Of a stretch of 64,000 nucleotides of DNA, positions 34,353 through 44,879 are shown piece by piece. Location: contig MNCI01002242.1 in assembly GCA_015680685.1 (NCBI GenBank), forward strand, positions 275,042 through 339,041, given 5' to 3'. The notes under the pieces are model-generated. The model had not been told where the DNA came from. It saw only the letters and a program-made list of their open reading frames with translations, and made no database searches. Origin of the DNA: Gnetum montanum. Its lineage: Eukaryota > Streptophyta > Gnetopsida > Gnetales > Gnetaceae. Made by a program: the position numbers and the translations under genes. Every line of letters begins with the position of its first letter. Position 1 is the first letter of the stretch.

Positions 34353-34748
34353 ACAACATCTTATATGTCTTTCCTCATGTAGTTGCTTTAAACTGTTGTT
34401 AGCTTGTTCTTGGTCTAAATATTTAAGATATATCCCTTTGATTATTTTTTAAAAATAACTCACTACTAATTAAAGTAAACTTAGAATAATTAGATACTAA
34501 AAGCTTTCTTTGATATCTAGGTAAATCTGAAGGACAATGATGAGAGGTCAAATAAAACCTAATATCTCCATGCCATGGATCATGTAATCGGCTAGGATAG
34601 AATGGGATACAATAGATAGTATATGAAGCATTATTATTTCTTTGTCTTTAGGTGTATTGTGATTTTCTAAAGTTGAGGCTTTGGGTATGAGCTTGGCAAG
34701 ACCATATCCTCTAACTAACTTGGCTACTTTCCATTGAATATCAAACTC

Positions 34749-35138
34749 TTATAATTTCATAACCCATTTAGCACATTTTTCACTAGGATCTTGTAATTTG
34801 GCTAATGCAATGATGGATGAATTAGGAACAATAACAAAAAATTTTGCATTTAACAAATAGTAGCAAAAATTATTTAGAGCTTTAATCATAGCATAAAATT
34901 TTTTTTCTCCAAGTGAATATTTTAATTCTATATCTTTTAATGGTGTAGACATAAAATCTATAGGCCTTTCACCTTGGTTAATGATATCTTGAGTTAAGAT
35001 AGTGATGGTAATAACATCACTAGAAAAAGAATATAAAAGGAAATCATTTTCATACCCAGGAGAAGTTAAAATAGTAGCATCTATAATGGCTTCTTTAATA
35101 GAAAGAAAATCATTTTTTCTTTCTTTTTTCCAATGCAT
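34749..35138 (-). pseudogene. Tat-like RNase H (standard domain), broken
   Basis: Translation: MHWKKERKNDFLSIKEAI, ILTSPGYENDFLLYSFSSD, GERPIDFMSTPLKDIELKYS, LGEKKFYAMIKALNNFCYYL. This is the RNase H that normally follows RT in Ty3/gypsy pol; the first acidic position (Asp of the DAS box) reads SFSSD, so activity is doubtful. It overlaps the end of the RT frame by a frameshift (35081-35138). Confidence 0.75.
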
Positions 35139-35942
35139 ATTACTATCTTTCTTAATGTTCTAAGTAATTTAGCATAAATAAGGACAAATTGTCCAACAAA
35201 ATTGATTTTCCCAAAGAAAGCCCTTAAATCAATCTTAGACAAAGGATAAGGTACCTCTAAAATAGCATTTACCCGCTCGAGATCAATCATAATTTCTTCT
35301 TTAGTCACTATATGACCAAGAAATTTACCACTTTGAACACCAAATATGGATTTCTTTGCATTCAAAGTGATGCCAAGTCACCTACATCTTATGAAAATAT
35401 TTGTAAGGTCTCTAAAGTGTGTACCCCCAATATTTAGAGAAAATGGTTAAATCATCTAGATAAACAATAATGCATTTCTTAATCAATCCTTCAAAATTTT
35501 TATCCATGGCTCTTTGAAAAGTAGAACCAGCATTTATAATAGCAAAAGGCATCTTAGCGAATTGAAAAGTTCCTCATTTTATTGTAAAGGAAGTCTTATA
35601 TTGGTCCTTATTACTTACTAAAATTTGATTATATCTTTAATACATTTGCACACCTTTCATGATTTGCAAAAGCTCTTCCATAAGGGGAAGTGGGTAATTA
35701 TTCTTAATATAAGAAGTATCAAGGTTACGAAAATCAATACATAACCATAATTCACTTGTTCATTTTCTAATTGGCACTAAATTTGATATCCAACTCAAAT
35801 GCCACAAAGGATAAATAATTTTGAATTCTAAAAGTTTATTAATTTCTACTTTCATCAAAGTTTCAATCTTAGGATTAATAGGTCTACATTTTTGTTTAAA
35901 TGATTTTGTTTTGAGTTTAAGATATATAGTATGTATCATCAT
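35081..35942 (-). pseudogene. Tat-like reverse transcriptase, broken
   Basis: The minus strand reads KQKCRPINPKIETLMKVEIN, KIIYPLWHLSWISNLVPIRK, then IDFRNLDTSYIKNNYPLPLM, MPFAIINAGSTFQRAMDKNF and VYLDDLTIFSK (active-site YLDD, near 35440-35475). The C-terminal part, 35081-35365, reads GKFLGHIVTKEEI and LRAFFGKINFVGQF. The YLDD catalytic pair is intact, but stops and shifts split the frame into at least four pieces. Confidence 0.85.
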
Positions 35943-36303
35943 GAGATTATTAAAAGTTTTAAGATCCTCATAAGTCTAAAATAAAACATCATGAAATTCG
36001 TGTAACAATTCAATCAAGTTTTGTTATTCATCTGCATGTAAATAAGCCCCTATTTTAATAGGGTAGTATTGTCCTTTCTTTTAAAATTTAAATTATTTCT
36101 ATTTTAGCTAACATTTACCAAATATTATTTTTAGATATTTCTTCAATTTTGGTATATTAAATAAATCTTCTCTAGTTGTTATTTTAGGAGAGATTTTATT
36201 TAAAAATATGACATCATTGGTTATATCTTCTTGAGAAATTTTCAAACATTGATCACTAAATTCACCCTTGGAAAATAAAAATTCATAAATATGATTATCA
36301 TCA

Positions 36304-36774
36304 TCAAAAACTTGGAAAGAAAAAGATATTATCTAGAATCAAATAAGATTTAACCTTTTCAATAATGCTTTCAAAATCCCAAGCATTATGTCTAAAAGGG
36401 ACATCTAAAGTAGTGGCCATTTGAGCTAATGCATCAAGAACATAATTTTCTACTCTATGAACATGTTCAATAGATATGTGATCAAATTCCTCAAAAAGTT
36501 CAAGGATGTAAGCTTTATACGCTTTCATGATAGCATCCTTATCATTAAAAATCCCATTGATTTAATTTACTATCAATTGAGAATCATTATAAATCCTGAG
36601 TTTGGATAAGTCATAATATTGAGCTAGCTTGATCCCATGTATAAGTGCTTTGTACTCAACCATGTTGTTAGTCATAGGTTGTGTGAAATTGATGGCTTTA
36701 AGGATAAGAGCTTCACTAGGAGGTATGAGCATTTTTCTTGCTCCACATTCTTTCTTAGAAGAAGCACCATCCAC
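36304..36774 (-). pseudogene. Additional (archaeal-type) RNase H upstream of RT
   Basis: Two frames, 36562-36774 and 36304-36528, read MDGASSKKECGARKMLIPPS, TNNMVEYKALIHGIKLAQYY, LRIYNDSQLIVN, then SIEHVHRVENYVLDALAQMA. They contain the D, E, D and D positions (DGAS, VEYKAL, NDSQL, ENYVLDALA) of the second RNase H known from Tat-group elements. Only one stop lies between them (near 36560). The domain sits between the protease (37247-37747) and RT (35942), not after RNase H as in the best-known Tat elements such as Ogre and Retand. Downstream linker text (IGAYLHADE, FHDVLF) leads straight into RT. Confidence 0.8.
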
Positions 36775-37246
36775 TCCTAGTATCCAAGTGTTTAAGTTAA
36801 TAAAATCTGAAAATTTAGCCCTTTTATTAATGTAGCAATGATCATCATCAAAATTTGGCTTGTCTTATAATTTTTCAATGGCTAGAATTTCATTTATATC
36901 TTTGTTCTTTTTTTATGGCAGCAGATCACCAAAAAGAAATGTTTTTCCATCATGTTGATGATAAGGTAAGGTATCATCAGAGATATCCTTATATTTTCTA
37001 AAAGCTTGATAATATTGAGTGAAATATGTGTAAGCAAAAGAATTTACTTCTAAAATTTCTCACATTATCTTTTATAACATATTTTCCAAGTCCAAATTCA
37101 ATAACTCTAATAAAAAGATTGGTATTTTGGTTTTACAAAGATTGATTTTGTTGATTGAAAGTTGTTACCACATGTTTATAAAACCATTCTCTATGTATAA
37201 CAACATATTTAGATTTTTCTTTAATATAAATTAATAATTCTGAAAA

Positions 37247-37747
37247 CTATGATCTAAAGAAGCCCCCAAATTGGGCTTTGAAAGTCCTCAATAGAAGCAC
37301 ACCATAAGTGGGTGACATATCAACTACTAAAATATCTATATAACATGTGAAAGTAGGGTATTGTTTAAGTTGCACTTTCACTCCTTTTAATGACCCTACC
37401 ATAGGTACATTGGCTCCATCAAGTTGTATCACACTTCTTACTTGTGGAAGCATTTGTGCTCATTACATTTTACCCACTTCTAATGGCATGACACTAAAAG
37501 TTGCACTAGAATCCATTAAGCAACTATGAATAGTCTTACCTAAAATGATCAAGATTATTAGAAAATGAGGTTCATATTTCTTGTTTAACATGAAATTTCT
37601 TGAGTTTTGTATTGATATAGCATTAGGACTTTCTACAAAATAAACTTGTTTTTTAGTTGTTAGAGATTTTTCTTTATTGGTTTTAGATGTATGAACTATC
37701 TTATGGATTATGTCTTTCATTTCATTAAAATGTAAAAGATCATACAT
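37247..37747 (-). pseudogene. Tat-like aspartic protease, broken
   Basis: The frame 37463-37747 ends with HSCLMDSSATFSVMPLEVGK, the DSGA catalytic box with Gly changed to Ser. Frame 37247-37453 continues with RSVIQLDGANVPMVGSLKGV and MSPTYGVLLLRTFKAQFGGF, matching the YGxLLSRDW-x-KLGG end of such proteases. A stop divides the two. It would process the gag-pol polyprotein. Confidence 0.8.
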
Positions 37748-38451
37748 TGAGATGTTGTCCTTAATCCTTTTTAAATCTTCAACTAAATCATAGGCTTTAT
37801 GTTCATCTATTGACTAGGAACTCTTGTTTTGGAAAGAGTATAAGTGTTATTCCTAGTTTATTGTTGAGTAGTGTTCATAATGTCACTAATTCTATAGTAG
37901 CGAGTGTTATGTGGATTGGGATCATTCACCATGACTTATTCACATGACGTAACTTCTTCATTTTCTCTTTCATGAGATATGTTTAGGACCATAATTGGGG
38001 CTTTTCTATTTTGTTCATTTTAGGTAATATCACCATATAATACCAAAAATTGGGGTTAAGTTTTCTCAGAACATTGCCTAGTATTATGAAGATGACAATA
38101 ATTATCATTAATGGATGTGCTTGGTTTTATAGATTGTATAGGGACATTGTTATTATTTTACTTTTGTTTGACTACTTCATTTGAAAGCTTTTAAAGAGAA
38201 GTTAATATTTGAGTTATTTAATTCTCTATTTGATTAGTCAATCCATTCAAATTAGATGCTCCATTTAGTTTTATGATGGATTGGATTAACGATTTTGATT
38301 GATTGTCACTCAAATTGGTATTTAATGGTAGAAATTAAGAATAAGTTAAACTTTGAAAAAAATTATTTGTAAGTTGAGACATTTGGAGGGAAGTAGGGAT
38401 CTAAAACATACTATTATTCATTGGGAGAGTTTGTGATGGTAAGGGACTAGA

Positions 38452-39081
38452 TTACATAGAATTACTAATTCTAATCATTCCAAATTGAGTTTGAATGCTA
38501 TTCATTAAGGTAATTTTTTCTAGCTCAACAACTTTAGCCATTACTCCTTGTAATTCTTTTATGTTGCGATCAGATTTAATGACATAGGCAAAGAACAGAT
38601 CAATTGTGGAGAGGTAAAAATTGAGGATACCATTATGTTGAAAACACATCTCATTTGACACATAAGCTATTTGATGAAGAAATCTTAAATTATAGTCACA
38701 AATGTTTTTCCTAGGTAGTTTTCTTAGACCTGTAAAGTTGCTTGAGACTAAGGCAAGACTAGTAAACTTATCAAATTGGACTAGAAACTTCTTTTTAAGT
38801 TCTAGCCATCAATTAATAGAGGCATTAGGGAGCATTAAAAACCATTGTGTGGGTTTACTTCTAAGAGTAGTTATGAAGACTCTACATGCTATGTCATTTT
38901 TAGTAATATTGTAGATGCCTAGCAAAGTTTCAAAGCATTCTACATGTTGCCATGCATCACTAGTGGAAGATGTAGGATCAAAGAATAAATTGATGTTTTG
39001 TAGAGATTTAGGTATGTTATGATAGATTGTGAAATTAAAGGAATTGGTAACCAGGGGAGACGAGGGTGGATTCGCTACCAT
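38452..39081 (-). pseudogene. Tat-like gag, broken
   Basis: The ATG at 39081 starts MVANPPSSPLVTNSFNF, then STSDAWQHVECFETLLGIYN and VFITTLRSKPTQWFLMLPNA (38809-39081). Reading on, SWLELKKKFLVQFDKFTSLA is the WxxLxxxFxxxF core of retrotransposon gag. A later frame, 38452-38661, gives MSNEMCFQHNGILNF and a Met/Glu-rich tail. No zinc knuckle was seen between it and the protease. Confidence 0.75.
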
Positions 39082-39295
39082 CCTAATTTGAATCCTTCTT
39101 AGGATATAGTTTGGAAATCTTGAAGCTCATTATCTTCTTAAGGTGAAATGACGGGTAGCGGGTTGGTTAGGAGTAGGGGTAAGAAATCTTTACTGAGACA
39201 TTCTATGGGAAGTTTCTTGGCTCATAAAATGAACAAACGAGGAAATGTAAATGCTAGTAAACTATAAAAATCAAAGTAAATAGGAAAATAGTTAT

Positions 39296-39318
39296 ATATT
39301 ATTATTATTATTATTATT
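39296..39318. repeat. (ATT)n simple repeat
   Basis: About seven ATT units in the leader between gag and PBS. Confidence 0.85.
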
Positions 39319-39510
39319 GAAAAACTGAAATTGCAATATACATATAAATTTTTAAAAAACATTAAATGCAGAATTTCAGAAAAGTAAACTTAATACAAAA
39401 TGATGTTCGTGAGAAAACCACCTTACCAAAGTTAGAACTAAGGTAAGGACTCCCAAAATAGAAACATGAAACTGAAATAGGAAAACAAAGATTTCAAGAA
39501 AGAAAAAAAA

Positions 39511-39625
39511 ATAGGAAAATGAAGGTTTAGGAAACAAAATAGGAAAATAGAGGTTTAGGAAATAGAAATAGGAAAATAGAGGTTTAGGAAAATGAAATAG
39601 GAAATGGAGGTTCATAAAACTAGAA
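39511..39625. repeat. 28-29-bp tandem repeat in element leader
   Basis: Units begin ATAGGAAAATAGAGGTTTAG at 39511, 39539, 39568 and 39597. They lie between the PBS and gag of the Tat-like element, where packaging or translation-control signals usually sit. Confidence 0.75.
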
Positions 39626-39675
39626 AGAAAATTGAAATAAAAAAATAGAAGTTCATGGAAACTAAAATAGGAACA

Positions 39676-39693
39676 ACCCTCCTTCTAGTGCCA
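39676..39693 (-). other. Primer-binding site of the Tat-like element (likely)
   Basis: The minus strand reads TGGCACTAGAAGGAGGGT about 12 bases from the LTR end at 39706. It opens with TGG, the complement of CCA, as PBS sequences do. I could not assign the tRNA with confidence. Confidence 0.5.
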
Positions 39694-39705
39694 AAAAGAG
39701 GGTAT

Positions 39706-40620
39706 TGACACACAAATTTGGGCCAACCAACACACCTCACAAAGAACTCATTCTAGGAGACTATCATCCAAGGAGTCTTCCATATGGGTAGGAAAAGCTA
39801 GGAAAGGTCTTATCTGCTAAGGATAATGTGATGTTTAACTTCTAAAGTTATTGCTTCATTATTATTAATATGCAAAAGCCAATACTACATGAATATGATC
39901 GAACTAGAAATAAATTAGAATGTAGTGTAAACATATGTGTATAGAAAGAAATTCCAATACTGTGTAGAGATTAAAACAATAGAAAACAAGATGCTAAAAG
40001 AAATTATTTTCATTAAAGTTTCATAACATAAAATAGCATTTCTTAGGAACAATGTTAAAAATCACACACTAATAGTAAAGCAAGAGACAAATCTAAACAA
40101 GAATAGAATCATAAATAAGACACTTAGCTCTAGATAGAGCTTTGGATCGCTATCGCTAGATCTGCAACCTATTTGAGCAATTTTCCAGCCTACACCTCCA
40201 ATCAATAAACCTCCTCCAATAGATCCTTGTGTTGGGACTCTTGGACTACTGGTACACTTGAGAAAAAGATACAACCCGCATTTTAGATCCTCTTCTTTAA
40301 CTTGAAGGGACCTAAACTAGTCAAGCAAGTCAAGGGAAATGGAAGTATCTTGGCAAGATGTTTCAACTTGGCCAAGGTCTAATAATCTCCTCTGGTTGTG
40401 TCTTTTAACAATCTTACATAAAGAAAAATGTGTCTCTATGAAGTCCCTCCCCTTGCAATGTTCCTTCTTGCCTCCTTTTTCTACATCTACCCTTTGGTCT
40501 TTTTTCTCTTTTTTCTCTTCCCCACCAATTTCTACCTCTTCCCTACCAACTACTACCTCTTTTCTTTCCTTTTCCTCTACCTTCTGAAGTTTGGCTCCGT
40601 CAAACTATTTGCATCTAACA
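39706..40620 (-). repeat. 5' LTR of the Tat-like element (right end approximate)
   Basis: Plus reading starts TGACACACAAATTTGGG right beside the PBS. The right end is set near CATCTAACA at about 40620, giving TG...CA ends, but no second LTR copy is available to prove it. Pyrimidine-rich DNA fills 40440-40590. Confidence 0.4.
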
Positions 40621-43600
40621 ATATCTTGGCATATTTTATCCTATTGTAGCCTACGCATAAATGAAATTATCAATTTAAAAAATGAACAAAAATGCTTTTG
40701 AATGCATTATATATATATTAAGGATTTACTACTACTATATTCCATATAAATTAATTAATGTAACACATACTTTGGTTCACATAAACACAATTAGACTACA
40801 ATGTCAACTTCAATAATGAAGCTCAAAATTGACTGAAGAACTAGACCCAAGCAAATAGTGATAATAAAAAATCATTTTAGAATATTTTCATTATTTTTGG
40901 GTCTTGTACTAGCTTAAAGAGACAAAACTATATACCACAACAACATATATTTGTCCATTAACCGCTTATTAGTGTAAGTGAATGATCTTTATCGTGGGTT
41001 AAAAATTTACTAATAATGATAATGAATGAAAGATTGTAAAATTTTGTATGTGTAACTTTCCTTATTTATGTTTTTTTTACTACTTGAATGTTATCTTTAT
41101 GATCAATATTATATTGCTCATTTTTGTAACCTTTGTAAACAAAGTTAATATAACATTCTTTTATTCTATTTTATTGGTCGAAACAAATATGTTATGAATA
41201 TAAGTAAGGAAGAACAAAAACTCATCTCTTTAGAAATGTGTTGTACTTGACCTAATGTGACTAAATTATGTTGATAAGAGCATAGAAGTAGCCATTTTGT
41301 GAGTTTTTGGAAGGCCAATAGATGAGGGAAAGCTTATTCCAGTGGTTAAACTAATTAATGAATGGCCTCATGATAACATGGTAATGTTGATATCAATAAT
41401 AAACATAACAACATAATTCCCCTACCATGTAATAAATCTAAAAAAAATTTATTTCACCATTTCCAAAACTTGACTACCACAATAAATCACCAAAAAATTT
41501 CTTCATATCAAGTGAATGTAAAAAGATTATATCTAATGCATCTTCATTAATGAACAAGACATGGAGCTGCATCCCATCATTCATTACCATGAGTTTAAGA
41601 CTATAAGATCATCTCTATAATGCAACATGAACCCTTCTTGTGCTTTAAACGTGTCTTAAATTTCTTTCAATTATTGCATCATTCAATGATAATCTTTTCT
41701 AGAGCAATAATAGATGGTGCCTTCATGCCCAGGCCAAGATGTAATTGTAAATTCATAATACAAGAAACATGTATGCATGACCTCCATTTAGTATGCTATG
41801 TTGATCCATTTGTGTGGTGGCCCATTTTGTAACTCATGTAAAACCTTTATCCTTATTCTACATAGGAGAACATGACCAAATAGTTATGTCATCACTAGAA
41901 CCATTTTTTGGCTCATTGGAAATAGATTTTGCCACTACTGATACCACACAACTCAAATGCTAAACCCTACAACAACCATTAACATTCAAATCTAAACTAT
42001 ATTATGCTAAGCAATATAAGTACCACATGAACATAACTAAAGAACATTATATAACCCTGAGACCCTCAACCATGGCTACAAAAATCTAGAAAAAACATGA
42101 TTAAAAACTAAATCTATCCTTAAAGATTTAATCTATGCCAAAATTTCAATGAAAATAGATTCAATTAAATGCACAAGGATAACTAATGCATAATGATAAT
42201 CAACCACAAACAAAACCACTGCATGTCTTGAGATTAAAAACCATACTTAACGTTATGCCCTACATACCAAAAAAATGCATTACACTAGTGAATCACAGAC
42301 AATTCTTCTGAGATACATTCTAGAAAATGTTGACACTTTCAGACAAACTATTTAAAATAATGGATTATGAGCTATGTCAAAAATCATAAAGCTACCTACC
42401 TGCATGCCAACAATTAATAGTCACCTAATGTGAGGTTCTAGCTTGAAGATGCCTCTAGTAATGGTAATGCACTGAGCTCTAATGGGTGCCTCAACCACTA
42501 CTATAGAGCTATATTTTTTATTTATAACTAAATACAGTTCTTTCACTTTTTCTACCCCCAAGTTTTGCTTTACTGCATGCCTTTTTACCTATAAAAAGAA
42601 TTGTTACCTCTTACCTCTTAGCCTCTTGGTTTTCTTCAATTTATTGATTATCCTTATATGTCTTTTATTTCAAATTATCTTTTATTGGATCTATGAACCT
42701 ACCTTACTAGTAACACTTCATTAAACAATCAACCATACCAATCTTTGAAAGGGAATCATTAAACTACATGTGTCCTTCAGCAAGGCTAGCATGACCAATG
42801 ATTGAATACACTATTGCCAAACTTGTGAAGATATCGAGAAAATAGAAGACCCTAAAAACATTATAACTTTCCCATCAAAATTATCCATAATGATTACCTC
42901 CAACATCAAATCCATCTATCACATTCCTTTCTTTTCTAATCCCAAATTTCAAAGTCAAACATCTATGACTAATTCATCTGTCAATGTTTTCAAATATCAT
43001 GTACGTTCTCTAACCTAACTAGGAGATGTAGCAAATAAACCACATTTTAGCATGTTTAAATCATGCTATTTGAGATGTCTGCCTAGGGTCCAAAACATTT
43101 TTCTAGTAGCTATTATCTGTTGTATAGGCTTGGGGTCCAAGATTTTGAGTAGGGATAAAATTTTCATGGTGCATTACCATTCAAAGAAGTTTTTATCCTT
43201 AAAAAAAATGTATTTTAAAAAGTACTTGAAAAATGAAAGTCTTAACATAAAAATTATCCTTCCTCTAAGAACAATGCTTTCTACCAATATGTTGTATGAG
43301 AAGAATTAATTTTTTTAGTTATAAATAGATAAAACAAGGGCATAAGCCTTAATATTTACTTTATATTAATTGTACATATATGTGAAAAATAAGTAATATT
43401 GTTTTGATCTATAGATGTATTAAAATCATTAGTTTTAATTTTCATAAATTTTTGATTAATTATATATTGATTAAAATAAACATCTTAAAGAACAAGAAAT
43501 ATTTTTATCCATATTAATGAAAGGGTGCATTAGAAATCACCCTTCATAAAACATATAGGGAGCCCTTCAAATTTGACCCTTGATTCTAAAATGTGTATTA

Positions 43601-44149
43601 AGAATTTCCACCATGATGGATTTTCACTTACAAATATCAATAGTTACACTTCATATCTACATGTCAACTACAACATTGGATTGGACAGTTGCAATGCAAT
43701 CCCACTCATGAACTATATCATGAAGTATTTCTAGTTATAATTGGAAAGTTCTCCTTACTAGTGGCAAATGTCTCTCCAACTCTAAGCATTTCTATTATGT
43801 TTGAACCATGATTCTCTCCACCTCATACCTAAAAATGCTAAGCCACTCTCATGTTTTACTAGCTTGTTATGACTATGTTGTAGTTCATATGTTTACTACT
43901 ACTTCATCCTACTTTGCCTTGGCCTCTCTTCGTTGATGACCAATATCCTAGAAAACATCGGTTTTTATTAGCAATGGATTCTTCATTCCATTTCAATGTA
44001 TTACGTCCGGAAGATACAATACTATGAAATAGTAAGCAATAGCCACATATAACCATTCTTTATGATCATTAAAATTTTATCAACCAAACATATGACAATG
44101 AGACATGTGTAACTTTAGTATGTCAATTTTACAAATTAGCATGGAAACA
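40621..44149. other. AT-rich DNA without supported features
   Basis: No retroelement domain, LTR, RNA gene or convincing frame could be found on either strand. Frames such as 43052-43309 have no known motif. A small hairpin, GGGTGCATTAGAAATCACCC, lies near 43525. It may be the old locus in which the 44-57 kb element sits. Confidence 0.4.
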
Positions 44150-44684
44150 AGTATTTACTAACAACATACCAAGTATCAACTACTGGGATTACCAAGTGTT
44201 AATAGGTTATGCTTGAAAAGGTCATACTCATATTGCTCATGAATGATAATATTAATTACTTTATCCAAAATAATAATGGAAAGTGCATGTAAAGTAAACT
44301 GTAAAAAAGTAAGATTAAACTAGTCTAAGTGTTGCAATGAATGTAGGAAATCTTGATTTTATTATGGTTCATGCCAATATGTTCAGGTACATAGGCACTT
44401 CAATAAAATGTCCTACAATCTCATAGATCCATACTGTAGGCACTCAAAAGACAATATTCAGCCTCTAGAATGAAGAAACTACAAAAATTTGGCTAACTCT
44501 ATGATTGAAATATGTCATAAATGCAAGTGATGCATGAATTTATATAGGCAATGATTACATCAACATTGACGTATTTGTGTTAACGCATTTTAGCATGCAT
44601 TGACACTCTATTAATGGGGATATGTCGATAGGGCTACATCAATGGGCATGCGTTGATGTAGCCTATCTTATTGATGTTTTATTA
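44150..44684 (-). repeat. 3' LTR of the Athila-like element, truncated
   Basis: It matches 56490-57001 of the 5' LTR. The inner end reads TAATAAAACATC on the minus strand (TGATGAAACATT in the partner). The outer end is lost at about 44150, so a target duplication cannot be tested. Confidence 0.8.
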
Positions 44685-44879
44685 TACCTTCACAACTGAC
44701 TAAAATCTCATCCTCAAGTGAAAAAAAGTAGGATCAAGCTTCTTATAAAATTCTTAGAAGTATGGAATTTATTAACAAAAAGATTGGCTAATTCTAACTA
44801 ACTCTAGCTACCAAATTATACATGTTTGCAAAAATGAGTGTCCATCCAAAAAAATTTGATACTTTTATAAAATTTCAAC

